Origin: Ifrita kowaldi
Lineage: Eukaryota; Chordata; Aves; Passeriformes; Cinclosomatidae
Assembly: GCA_013398055.1 (NCBI GenBank)
Contig: VZRS01006645.1
Coordinates: 1-64,000 of the forward strand
DNA: 64,000 bases
Direction of reading: 5' to 3'
The position numbers and the translations under genes are program-made. This document shows, piece by piece, positions 23,906 through 37,400 of the stretch (its first letter is position 1; the number at the start of each line of letters is the position of its first letter). The notes beneath the pieces were generated by a model. The model was not told where the DNA came from. It did no database searches and worked only from the letters and a program-made list of their open reading frames with translations.

Positions 23906-26900
23906 CACCCCCTGTAACTTCTGCATCAGGGCCACAGCTGCTCACAGAGTGCCAGGACATTTTTCAGCCAGACAAGCCCAGCAGCCCCTTTGGAAAGAGT
24001 GCGATGGATTCTCACCTGGAGAAAATCAGAATGGTCGCAGCACCACGTCCCACCACATGGAAATCTGTTCTGCTGCTCTCCTGTTTTATGGTGCCATGAA
24101 TCCTGTTCTCTTCCCTGACAGTGCCACTCTCTCTCTTTGCCTGAGCCGTCCCTCTTAAGCTTTCCTATTGCTCTTGTATCTCCATCCCAGCAAGCTGCCC
24201 AAGCACCAGCTTTCCTTCTCCTCTCTGCAAACTGCCCTCAGGCCCTTTCCATTTCGTGGTCACCGTGCCTTCTGTGCTGGCCCTACCAAATCCACTTGTT
24301 GGCACTGGTTTCTAGGGACTGACATCAATATCTTGCTCATGACAGCACAGCCTGCAGAAGGGTCTCTGCTGACTTTTCATCCATTTGGGGAATGCTTCAC
24401 TGATTATACGGAAACCATGAATAGACAGAAGGGGTCAGTTACTTAACCAATCCCCTACCAATCACTTTGTAATGCTTGCTTTCAGAATTGTGAGTACCAT
24501 AACTCTCCGATTTCAAGGTTTGTGCTCTAATCAGTTACTTCAAGACAGGAAGCAGAGATTTTTGTTCAGGTTGCTATATCTTCCAGCCTGTATTTCCACA
24601 TCCAGGAGAAACTCCACAGAGTAGGGTTCATGCCTGGCAGTGCTGATCATTACTGTTCAGAACTGCTACACTGTTCTCCTCCTACTTAAAAAGTTTTAAT
24701 TCTCTGTGGGTTTTAAAGCTAATTTTTTTTACAAGAAAAAAGTCCAAAATGGAGTTTGAGTCCTGAAAACTTGCCAGTTTTGATTTGCTCAACACCATTC
24801 TTTATATGTGTGCAGGTACTTTTTACCCTGATGGGGCAATGTTTGCCAGCCCAGACTATCTAGGATTCCTATTAAATAAATATACAAATAATTAACTAAA
24901 TAAGGCAGATGTACAGACTGAAGATTGTCAGGTCTTGTTGAAAACCAGCCACACCCATGAACTGACGGACAGCGACAGGAGAAAGACCAGAGTGGGCTCC
25001 ACTGGCTCTCTCTAAGAGCTCTTCCTGGATGCCAGGGGATCACTGAAAGAGAAGCAATTGCTGAAAACTCCCCTGAAAGGCACTTGGAAATGCCTGCAGT
25101 ATTTACTTAGCGAGATGGGTTCCTGTGCAAGTGCCAGCAAACACTAGTGCATGAAGCAAAGGCAAGTCACTCTTCTGCTGGCTTAGTCTCATCAAAAAGT
25201 ATCAAAAGTGGTGTGATCTGAACTGATTCTTGAACGTGGCTTTTCTGGTTAGCACTGTACAATGCCCATTACAGCACTGTCAGGACTTGAGGATGTGAGG
25301 GCATAAAGCAGATTTCAAGCCTGAAGAGCCAAATAAATTACTTGGCTTGGGCAGATGGAAAAGGACACTTCTTTTCTCAGCTGTCCAGCAAGCCAGGAGC
25401 AGAGTTGAGTCCAGTGAGAACAAAAATAGCCCAATAAAACCACTGGCTGCAGCAGTACAGATGGCTTGTACCATCTCCTAAGCCGTTTCCTTTTAGAAGC
25501 TGAAAAATGGCAGCGCTGAAATTTTAGGTGAACATTTCACTGCAGGCGATCATCGTAGTGAGAAGTGTTAACTCAGGCTCTCATCTTGCATCCATTCTCT
25601 CAGCATTTTAACACCTCACTCTCCTGCCTCCTTCTCTCCCCAAAAGACCTTAAACCAAGCCAAGGCTTCAGCACCTGAGGCAGGAGCACCGAATTTAGGG
25701 ATCCCTTTCAAAATCTTACAGTACATTGTTCCTGCCCTCAGAAACAGCTGCTGATTATCACTTTCACAAATATTTACTGCTATCTAATTCTTGAATAGAA
25801 TATATTATGAAAATCTCCATATGCCCAGGCACAGCTTGACTTAGTGGGTGAAAGACGACGACTCTATTTTGGATTCACACCGCTGAGAGAAGAACACTTA
25901 CTGCATTGAATTCATACCTCATTTAAAATTGCCTTTACAGATAATAAATCCAAATGTTCCTTTGATAATTATTCTGTACTAAAATTAATGCCAAATAATG
26001 TGCAAGCAAGCAGGCAGGCCTTTATGGGTATGATTACAGCATTTACTTCTCTTTGGGAACTGCTGGAACTGTCTACATAAATAATACCATGCCATTATCC
26101 TTAAAGCAGCACATTTGTTTTACAATGAGCCCTTGCCGGGGGAACTTTTCACATATACACTATTGAAGCTTTCTGTGCACCTTAATCATCTATCATATCC
26201 TTTAAGGAAAGATCCCTTAGAAGAGAACTCTTTTTTCCCCCCCTCCACTACTGCTTGACATAAAACCATAAAGGTTGCTAGGAATATTGGAAACCCTCCC
26301 TCCCTTCTAAAAGACAATTTATCTTCTTTATTCATTCTGCTTCAATGCCTCGGTACTGAAAGAAACTTTTACTGTGCTTTGCCTGAAATTCACATATGTG
26401 CACATGTTATAAGTACATGGTGAACTACCAGGGTTTCAGTTTTCCTGCTTCCCTGCTGTGCTGCAGCCCCTTCTTTAATTGCACCCAAGCTTTTTGGGGC
26501 ACTTTCACTAGCACAGAGATGTGCCACCTGCCTGGGGCACTGCCTGTTGTGCATTTGGCTCCTGAACTTTGTGTGAAATCTATCAGTCGAGACGATTGCT
26601 GCACCCAGTGAACACAGTTGACATATTATAGCCTCAGCCTGTTTGTTACTAACAATGAATTCTAAGTCATATTTTCTGCTAAAGTCAGATGAGCACTAGG
26701 AATTGTAAGATAGCAGCTTAATTACAAGCTGGAGGGACCTATGCAGCACCGAGTCCATGAAATTACTGAGCTGCTCCTGACTAACACTGGCATCAGAAAA
26801 CCAAAAATACAGGATGAGGAAACATGGCGGTTTCGTTGCAGACTGCTACTGAGCAGCAATTACACTCTAATCAGAAACTTTAAAAGGAAAACCAGGAGTA

Positions 26901-28099
26901 ACTCAATTCAGAGGCCTTTTACTGTCAATTACATCAGACCTTTTCTTATTCACTTTGCTAAGCAGCTCCTGAGTGATTCTGATGGAGTGAAATCACAAGT
27001 ACTGCTTGCCTATGCAGCTGCAGCTCCCCCAGTATCACCACATGGACACTTCTTGCAAGTCAAAATGGGATCCAATAAATTACGAAACAAGGACTCCAAA
27101 ATTCAGATTACATCATGAGTGGGTTTATATGCTTGGGTCCTTCCTTCCATAGAGAGACAAGCTGGAAGTTGAGGTTGGATGATACACACTGAGTGTATTT
27201 TCTCTTCTAGGGTTCCTCAGCAGGTGAGGGGTCACTGCCCTCCTCTGATAGGTTCCTGGGCACTGCTCTCTGAATTACCAGGCTCATCTCTGCTCTTCAA
27301 CGGTAAAAGAAGATTTAAAACCTAGAAAAACTCATCATGGACCGGGGCATTCCAGCCTGGCCTTGTCTCTGGCTCCCTCCTGCTTTGGGAGTGTCAGGTC
27401 TGTTGATACCTTCATCCTGTAAGGGAGGAGAGTTGATGCTTTGATCAGGGTAGGAGTACCAACAACACTGTGAACACTGAGCAGGATGGATAAGCCTCTT
27501 CCCCCTTGGAGTGCCCAGCCTCGAAGCTAATAAGGCCACTCTGCAGTAGATGCTGAGAACAGCTTTTTTCTCAGCTTTAAAAAACTTTTTCAAGAACTTT
27601 TTTGATTGCCTCTCTCCCCTAATTTTCCTTCAAAACACACATTTGGTTTCCTACATTTTAGAAGTCTTGCAAATGGGAATCTTCATTTTTCTTGAAAGGT
27701 TGATTTAAATAGCCATCTTTCTGCCCTGGTTTTAACATGTGTTCTCTGAACACTTTTCATATCCAGTAGTGTACCCATCCTGTAACAGAGGCAGGGGATG
27801 AGGCAACCCTTGTTCCTGAGGCACACCATAGTATTTTTATTGAGAGCTGGAAATTTTCTGACTTCTGAGGGTGAAAAATGATTTCATAAGCACTTCCAGG
27901 GGCACTTGTTGGGCTGGTGATACCATTAGCACTTGATGTCTATACCTTTCTTGTCTCCATGTCGGTAAACTTAAATTGCACCATTCACCTTTGGTAAGTG
28001 TGCAGGGGCTCTGAGTGACTGCTCTGGGACTGGCAGCTCAGACTGGAGGCAGACCAAGAGGATTCCATGGGAAAGCTGGAGTGGTGAAAGGGAGAAAAA
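23906..28099. other. Gene-free stretch, nothing recognised
   Basis: No gene, RNA or transposon recognised. The longest frame (26741-27118, plus strand, 125 codons) has no recognisable domain, no splice context and ordinary intergenic composition. Confidence 0.5.
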
Positions 28100-28435
28100 G
28101 AAGTTTACAACTTCCTGAAAGGAGGGGGTAGCCAGGTGAGGGTCGGGCTCTTCTCCCAAGGAACCAGGGATAGTACAAGAGGATACAGTCTTAAGGTGAG
28201 CCAGGGGAGCTTTAGGTTGGACATCAGGAAGAATTTCTTTAAAGAAAGGGTGATTAGACATTGGAATGGGCTGCCCAGGGAGGTGGTGGAGTCACTGTTC
28301 CTGGGGGTGTTTGAGGAAAGGCTGGATGTGGCACTCAGTGCCATGGTCTGGGTGACAAGGAGGGGTTGGGTTGCAGGTTGGATTCGATGATCTCAGGGGT
28401 CTTTTCCAACCCCACTGATTCCGTGACTCTGTGAA
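28100..28435 (+). mobile_element. CR1 LINE, 5'-truncated 3' fragment
   Basis: About 335 bp in plus orientation. It contains the CR1 3' landmarks in order: an AACTTCCTGAAAGGAGG segment, GTAGCCAGGTGAGGGTCGGG, GGGAGCTTTAGGTTGGACAT, a GGGCTGCCCAGGGAGGTGG block, then TGGATTCGATGATCTCAGGG and TCTTTTCCAACCCC. It ends in two copies of the CR1 terminal octamer (GATTCCGT, GACTCTGT) at 28417-28432. The frame 28136-28390 still reads FRLDIRKNFFKERVIRHWNG and LPREVVES, resembling the C-terminal end of CR1-type ORF2. CR1 is the dominant LINE of birds and other sauropsids, and 5' truncation is normal for it. Dead copy, incapable of movement. Confidence 0.9.
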
Positions 28436-31400
28436 GTTGCACCTCCCCTGGCAGCACATGTTTGTACTGCAGTAGCTGCTCTTGGATCATAGGACACCAC
28501 AAATTCCTCGTCCCCACTTCTGCCACCCCTGAGCTGAGCCAGGTGCTGTATATGCCAGGGAGGAACCGAACCAAACCTCCACTCCTGGTGGGAACAGCAG
28601 AGTGCAGCAGCAGCAGGGTGCTGTGCCAAAGCAGGGAGAGGCAGGTGCCTCCCTCTGTGCCAGCATTACAGCTGGCAATAAACCAAAACCCCCAGAGAAG
28701 TGTGAGACATGGTTGTGGTAATGAAAACTGGACCTGAAGAGGTTTTCTGAAGTTCTTATACAAAAGGCAACACAGAGGGGTCATCTCTCCTCAGAATGAG
28801 AAATATGGAGACTGCCATAATTTAGAAAAAGCAAATAAGAACCACCAAAATGAAAAGGTGAAATGCAGCTATCAGTGCTGTGACAGAAAACAACAGACTC
28901 AAAATCCAAGGGGAAATACTTGATTCTATGTTGAGAAGTCTGAAGGAAATGGACAACAACTGCACAGAGCCAGTCCAATCAGGAAAAAAGATTTAATTTA
29001 ATTGCTTTCCACAGACCTTGTTCTCTGAGACCCAGTCAAATGCAGAGCTAGCAAAGACAAAGGGCCGCCTTAGGGATGGATATTTTCAGCAGAACTTGTC
29101 TGAAGGAAGTTAAGTTGAACAACACAGGAAAATCCATGCAGAAGAAGGTATGTTTCTCCTCCAATTTTACTTACTCTTAAGTGAAGTACTTGCCAACTTT
29201 TTTCAATTAGTTTTCTCAGCTGAAAGAACTCTGGATTTGTGAAGCCTTACAAAGACACATGATTAAATTGACTTCGACAGGTGAGGTTCAGAGCTCACTG
29301 AAAGGTCATACAATTTAAACTGACAGGTATCACAGAAGACAACCTGACTAGCCCAATATATTTCCCCTGCTAGAAAAGCCAAGGCCTTTCAGGCAACAGA
29401 TTATCATGGATGCTGCTACCAAAAGTTATTTAACCTAGAGGGTAAATGAAAGTTCTAGGTATAGAGACAGAGCTGGCTGCTGAGCCTGCCACTGCCTACG
29501 TAATGGGAAATCATTCCATACTTTCTGCCCTGCTGTTCCCAGCCCCTCGCAGACACTCCAGTGCCAGGAACACTGTACGCCTGCCACGCTGATTCTGGAT
29601 GCAGTTACCCAAGTGAGAGTTAGTGAGGACAGCCCAGTATGGCCCAGCTTCTGCTTCTCTCACCAGTGGTCATACCCTGATAATGAGAACAATCTAATCA
29701 GCAGTGCATTCCCTCCTACATGGAAGGTGACTAATTTCAAAGATTTTCTTTCTCTTGCTGAGGCTGAACTTCAATAACTGCACGAAGACACATCATCAGG
29801 ACACTTGAAGACATTTTAAACAGTTTTAGGCTGTTTCAATAGTCCTGCTTAGACAGAGATGTACAGCCCCAGTTAGGCAGAAAATTTAGTGCTCAGTGAG
29901 GATACGGGAAAGAGAACCAAAACCATCCAAGGTTTATTTAAAACCCCTTATTTAGTAACATACCATCCGTTGTAAAGATGGAGAGACCCTCCTTCATTTT
30001 CTCTCAGGGCGGGGATAAAGCTGTAACCCTGGCAAAAGGACCAAGGCAAGAGCCATGCAACTTTATACAGCCAGGATTCCATGGTGGAACAACAGCCCAA
30101 CATCTTCCAATACAGAGAGCTTCAACACCCCTCAGAGGTGCCCAGAAAAGGAAAATAATTGCTGTGAAATATTCACAGACCCGCACAGCACATTTCTCCT
30201 TACCTCAATGTGATTGAAGCAACTGCAGGAATTGGTGAATGGTGGAAGTGGAAAACTGAGAGCTGCTTTGCAGTTCCTCAATTTCTGTATTTTGTGGACC
30301 GAATGACCCCGTGGGTCAAATATGCCTGCTTTCCTTGACTAGAATGCTATTTTCATTAGGTGTTTTTATTTATACACTTAGCTGCTCTGGACCCTGAGTG
30401 GCAGACAAAATGTTCTCTCAGAGATGAGTCAGACTGCTCTCCTGGTAGCGCTAAATTACAGAGGGATTTTCACTGCACACCGACTCCAGCAGTATGAAAG
30501 GTCAGTACACACGGATCTCCGGGTTCGGATGGGAGATGAGGAAATGCTTAAGCTTTTATCTTGTTTCCGAGTGCTTTGGGTTAAGCCTTACAACTTTGCT
30601 GCAAGCTTTAGTGGCTTATATCTGCTGAATGACTGTGTTAAATCGTGACTGTAGTGGTGTCCTGCACAACACTGTTTGTGGCCAACCCACCACCATCTCC
30701 TGCTTTTCGTAAGAAAAGCACGAGGACGTAATAGGATTGGGAAGAGAGGCCCTATCATCTCTGCCTCCACTGGGTGAAACAGGAGCAACCATCCATACAG
30801 GCTTAGCCTGCTAAGGCGCTTAGGCCACTTCTGCAGGAGAGACACGGCAGACTGCTTGGAGAACTAACAGGGACAGAGGGGAAAGGGGAGAAAACAAAAC
30901 TTAAAAAAGGTATTAAATGCTGCCAGAGAGAACAAACAAACACAGAAACAATTCCAGGGGCAAAGCTGCATCGTGGGAGAGTGCAGTGGCACATGCCACT
31001 GGAATCTGAAATAAATACAACCAAAGGATCTTAGTCCAACAGTGAGGGGATGAGGGAGGGTGAAATTCACCTCGTGGGGACCTTCACTGTGTTTGTGTTA
31101 GTTTGCTGCTGAGATACAGGATGCTCTCACTGCCAATGTCAGCAGCTGGGAGAAGACACAATATTCTATCTTAGAGGTAGCAGAGGGCTGCCCCTCAGCC
31201 CTGTGCAGGCTGGCAAAGTCAAAACCAACCTTGGAGGAATAAATTTTCTCCTTTGAATGCCACAAAGCCAAAACCTGGCTGTTCACTCTGCCCTCAAACT
31301 TTCAGAGCTGCTGCATTCGTGTTTTGCTTCTGCGCTGCTCCTTCAGGTCGTGATTGCCACCAGATTTTGTGAGGCACGAGTTCAAAACAAACTAAAAGCT

Positions 31401-34400
31401 TTCCTGAATTTTTAGGAAGAAGTGAAGCAGAAGAATCCTTCCTTTCCTGATAGCAGCAGCCCTGGCATTCCCCACAGATCACGCTCACCCTCAGAGACCT
31501 TGCATTTCTATTATTAGCATCACTGGCTTTTGCATTCTATCTTTACATTTCAGTTCTGGGTTGTACCATGGGACTACTCAAAATTTCTGCTTGCTTTCTA
31601 TTTCATAAATAAACATGCATGGGAGCAAAATCCCCAAGCACTCTTTATATGCATAAAACTGATTCACCAACAAATAACAATTTTGCCATGAAAACTGATA
31701 TTTAGCTGTTTCTGTTGCTGCCTCTGCAAATGGAAAGCAGTGACTTTTGTTTTTTGTGTGTGTTATTTCTCACTAACACCATTTTCCGGTATAGCTTTCA
31801 GTAGCTCACTAAAAACTGGCAAGACCTCCCAGATATTTGTTTTATGGTAATAACACAAGTGATTATGCATTCTAAAGTCAAACAAGTGCTGCGAAATTCT
31901 CTGCTTGTCTGGAATGAGTTTTTTGCTTGTAAGCCTTCCCTCATCACCAGCTCCAGGACAAGAAGCAAAGCAATGACTTTCAAACGCTTCTGTTCTGACC
32001 AGTCAGTGCCAGTGCAGCTCCTCTGACTTGTGCTAAACTGCTCCTGTTTTGGGGAACATAAAGGAAAGGAGAATGAGCCCCCTTTCAGCCAGTTACGTGA
32101 TGGATAAAGCTGCTCTCTCTGTGCCCCAGGTGGCAAGGCTGTGCTCCTGTGCTGGCTGTGGAAATAACCAAATTCTGCCACTGTTCCCCTGGCTAAAACA
32201 CCCCCACCCACTACAGCCATGTTCAAAATACTCCAAGAGGAGCTCTAGGAAACACAGGCCTGTTTCTCAACCCTTGGTGTGAGCTTGGAGGCACAGCTCA
32301 CACACAGTGGTGACCTTGGGCATCTTCCCAGCACTGACCCAGGCTCTCCAGCCACTCAGGGCACTGCAGGGACAGTGGAGATTCTTCTGCTCCTGAGGAC
32401 AGCTGCTCCTGGAGCAGCGAGAGCCTCCTGGCACAACCACGGAGGGTTGTTATTTGTTGGTGAATCAGTTCCCTCCCTCCTATTTTTCATCGAAGGAGCA
32501 ATGAAATCTGCAGTGTAATGTATTCAGCAAAGTTTAAATGATAAATGCTGATGGCATTTCCACTCACTGTTAATATCAGAAAGCTGGGGAAGACTCCCTC
32601 TCCTGAGGTGAACCACTGCAAATCAGGAATATTTTAAATCAAAAGAGACACAGGGCCAACTTGCAGTGAACCCTGAATTACACGGAATTGACACGTGCTG
32701 AATTTAGAGATTCTGTTTAGCCCAGCTCTGCCTGCAGTGTAAGGGGAGATGTTCAATGCCATGCCACACTTTGATTATAGCTGAACTTATAGCTGAACTC
32801 CTTTCTGGAAGGATCTGACAATCCTGGCCTTTCCCAGTTTTCTGTACAGAGCTGTTTCAAACCTTCTGTAGAACAGAGCTCAGAGATGTCCTTTTAGCAA
32901 CAGTATCTTTATAATATTGAGAAAAATAAACGTTTAATTTTTTGTTTTCTTCTTTTCCATGATCAAAGTCAACATGCATCGTTGTATGGAAGTGTGGGTG
33001 TGTACTGAAATGATACACACTTTACTGAACACAGCTTCTCAGACGCTGCATCATCTGTCATACAACCACTTTCTTAGTTCTTCCAGTTTGCTTTGCCTGA
33101 AATCTACCTCTGAATGTAATATTTACAGCAAACACATTTTTATCAGAAGCAGTTAATTAGACAGCATTTCAAAGACACTGCTGAAATATGCCATGAAGGC
33201 TTTCATACTGTGACTGTGGTTGAGAAGTAATTCTGGTCTCTGGAACTCCAGCAAACCAGAGGAACTCCACAGCTCACTGGGATTTCTGATTCAGACACTG
33301 GCAACTAAAGAGGAAGCCAAGCTATTCCCTCTAAATGGCCAAAGGGCTGAGAGAGTGGGAGCTGCAGTGGTGGAGAAGTGGAGAAGGAAAGCTGAGCATT
33401 GCCATTTGACAAGTTAATTTCAGAGCCTCTAGAAACAGCAGAGGTGACAGTGCTGACATTTTGCCTATCTGTGGCAAGCACAGAAACCTCTGCAAAGAAC
33501 CCTGAGAAGCTGAGTGGAATTTCAAGGTGTCATTTTGCTTTATGTCCACGAGTCCTTGGACCAGACTCATCAAGTTCAGCTGTAATGCAATAAGAAAGGA
33601 GGCAGCTCCTTTACACTTGGGGGCTGCTGTGAGCACTGAGGAGCAGCTTCCTGCCAAGGGCTTTCCCAGGCACTCACTCACAGGAGTGCACAGGGAGGCC
33701 CTGAGGTGCTGAGCTCCTGGGGGCTGGACACAATCAAGTGTTTAGAGCTGTTGCTGTTGGGTCCAGGCTCTGCATGGCACCCTCATCCCTCTCTAAAGCT
33801 GTACTTATTTTCAATAAAGTGAAAAATGAAATAGGAATGCTTCAATGCAACTCTGAAAGGAGCACGTTGAGCAGGAAGCTGGCTGTAGCAATTTAATGAG
33901 ACGATGAGGGCAAGGTGGGATTAGAAATCCAATCCTTCTCGGGGCCAAAAAGTGTTTTTGCAAGATGCAGGGAGTTGTGCCTAGGATGGGCTGCCTGGGG
34001 TCTTGCTGCATGTTTCCCTCAGGATGTGGCTGAGGTTGCTCCAAGGGGATGCAGAAGCCACCAAAGCAACAAAGCATCTGCCATTCCTCCAAAAGTTACC
34101 AAATTTCTGAGCAAGCTGCTCAAGCTAACACAACACAATCAAGGAAAGCAGACTGGAAACCTTTAACGTGATTTGCTGCATTCACCTTTAGGTAATTGAT
34201 AAGCAAATATTCATCATAAAACCTCTGGAGCCAGTCGTTCACTCACATGGAAAGAAAGGGGCTGTGAAACTGCCACAACTTGGAGGTTCCAGGAACTAAC
34301 TTCTGCCCAAGAGGAGAGAGCTCAAAGAGAGGAGCTGTCACAAACTCTAAATCCAAACAGCCCTTCATGCCACAGATCCTCACATCGCAACCCAATCGCT

Positions 34401-37400
34401 CAGGGCCAGCAAGTGCTTCACCAGCAGCCCAGCTAACACAGGCCTGCTTCAGCCAGAGGCACCAGGCTGAATTTAAAAATACATTGTTGACCTGGTCAAA
34501 CTGTTTTGTCTAAGGAAACAACATTTCCTCAGAGTTGAGCCATTAATCCAGTTAAGTGTAATTAAAGCATTTGCACAAGTCTGAACTAATTTCTCTGTTT
34601 ACAGAACAGATTGGATAAATATCCCTGTGAGAGGCAGAAAATTCATTACAGCAACAGCTTAGGTCCCTGTATTTCTGAGCTGTCCTGATATGAGGAAATT
34701 ACTTTGGTACCCTAACAAATATATCATTTCAGTAAGCTCTTAATGTAAAAGCACTGTGGAAATAATGTCAACAACCTTGTGATGACTAATAAATAGACTG
34801 ATGTACATCCAGCTGCACATAATAAACCTTTAGAGAGCCTAATGTCATCATAAGCCACAAGAAAAGGTATCACAAGATTACAGCTGAGGTTTTATACACA
34901 GGCACAACACTTCATTCATATTAATATTTATTTTTCTCCTTATTCTCCCCAGATTGCTGCCCTTGCTGGCTCCACTGCCAGCCCTCTGAGCTGGTGCCTC
35001 ATGACACTCCCAGCTCTCTCTGGCTGTTTCTCAGCTTTGAACTTTCTCAGCAGCAAATCCTGAAGCTGCTGCATTGCTGGATGAAGCTTTTTACTCGTAC
35101 TTTAGACAGAATTTTGATATTCTTGGTGCTGTGAGGACTGGAACTCCCAGGGCTCCGCTCAGCCAGCAGGGTCAGAGAGGAGGTGACTGGGCTGGTGTTG
35201 TAGTGCAGGCGTCTGCCCAGTGAGAGCTGCAGTGCCAGCCACACCTCACACCAGGCACTACAGGACTGTGAAACAGCAGGGAGTGTCCCTTCAGCCTCCC
35301 GTCCAAGAGAGTTGTTGCTAATCACACACAAGGCAAAGACACGACTTAAAACCTCAGCTGGGCAATTGTGGTTCCCTTACAGGAACAACAGACTTTGGGT
35401 GCATTGTCCCCCTGCTGAGCTGTGTTAGTGTGATTGGAAAAAGACCAAACTGATGTGTGCCACAAAACCACGCAGCATGAGCTGTAAGGGGACACAACCA
35501 TGTGGTGTAACTTTAAGTGCAGGAGGGACTACAAGTGGAAGAACATACCTCAGTACCAATCTCCTGAGCATCCAAAAGTGCATGTTTGAATTCAGCACAG
35601 CTGCAGATTAGGGAATTAGAAAGGATACTGGCTGTCAGTTCACATTTTTTAAATGACTGATATTTTTTTTCCTGTAAACATCTGCTTATAAATGGGTTTC
35701 ACTATGACACAGACTTTTGGAATGGAGAATGTTCTCAAATTCTCTTCCCTTTCCAAGTTTCTGTTGGGTATTAACAAATCTCTGTACATTCCAACATCAG
35801 AAGAAAAATATATCTGAGCACAGATTTTTCCTGTCCTTGTTTTAAAAAATCTCAAATACAGCTACTGTTACTGATCAGAAGCATTTGACATTTAATTTTT
35901 ATTTTTCATCTTTAGTCCCCAGGGTGTTAAGGTATATGGTAAACAAGAACACATCCAGCTCTTCCACATCCACACACTTCTCTTGTGCTTCCTATTCCCA
36001 CAGCTTCAGGTCTTGTGCTGGACACTCCCTCCCATGGCAGGTTTTGGGAAAGGGGACTGCCTCCCAAAGCAGGTGGCCATCGTGCCATGCTCGCTGCTTT
36101 CTGAGATCCTCCTGCTCTCCCTGACAAGGGATGGGATGGTAAAAACCCAGCCAGCAGCTGCTGGCGTTCTCAGGTTTGTATTTTCTGACATCCTGTTTCT
36201 TGCCCAGTTGCACTGCCTGAGATGTGAGCTGGCAACCAAACACTTTGTTAGGAGATGCTGTCTTGGAGGAGAATGATTTTGTAGTCTCACAGCAGCCAGA
36301 TTAAGCTGCTGCTAAAGCACCCCTGCAATTCCAAAATTACTGTCTCTTTAGTTTGCATACAATAAAGGCATCAACAAAACACACCACAGGCAGAGACAGC
36401 CAGCCCTGGGAATCGTATGGCAGCCCTTGAAGTCCTTGAAGTAGTAATTGCACGACCTCTTTATTTATCCATTTGGGTCCATATATCAGTTCTCCACAGG
36501 AATCCTGGAGAATTTTAAGTGGCTCTTGTTAATACAGTGAGGAGATAGGCTGATTACCTTGTGCTCATTAGAAGTGTACAAGGCTACCAGAGATAATTGG
36601 AGAGCTCAGTGAAATATTTGCCTTTCTCAGGTTGCAAATATTGTAGTACTTCATTAGTTTACCCTGCTATTGCCCATTGACTCACTAACCAGGGGTTTGC
36701 AACCTGAAAGGGCAGTGGATGGATTCCTAATAAAACAGGGCAATGTACTGCTCTTATTTCTGGAGTTTTACTGCACTAAACAAACCTTCTGGTACAGTTC
36801 TGTCTGTGCAAGAGACAAGGCACTGTGAGTGAGGAAACCGATGTAAAAGAGAACTCAACTTGATGTCATATCAACAGTGTTAATAAAAGTGCTAATAAAA
36901 AGGGCTCTGCAAACGTGAAGAAGAAAAGCAAAACTTCTCTATTTCATATTTACAATTAATTTCAAGCAGAAGAGCAGTGAAACTAATTTAGTGTGAAATA
37001 GTTTTGTATCAGTGTCCATCCATGAGCTGCACCGACACATTCACACAGGTTCGGGTATGCAAAGGGATCGATGTATTCACATTCCTATCACTGTAGATCC
37101 AAAGGCTGTCCTGAGCACAGCTACAAGGAGGGCAGGGACAGTGCAGCTGCACCACCCCATAAGAACACCCTGCAGCATGTCCTCAAGGCAGGCTGGACAG
37201 CCAGGCTGGTTCTGGATGACAGGAATCGCCTCCACCTGTGGACACAAACACGGCTCACAGCTGCCCTGGCACAGAGCTGTGATACTTCTTCCCCAAAGAA
37301 CCTTTTCACCACTTCATGGTCTGTTTCTGAAGGACACAAGTACCAAAGGAGCCTGTGCAAAACAGCCTTCCTCTGTGGGCCTCCGACAGACACACTCCAA

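Noticed and set aside
25293..25304. GGATGTGAGGGC, matching the start of 7SK RNA
   Set aside because: The match stops after 12 bases and the following sequence does not resemble 7SK.
26741..27118. 125-codon plus-strand open frame
   Set aside because: No recognisable domain, no homologue recalled, no splice or promoter context. A frame of this length is expected by chance in 64 kb.
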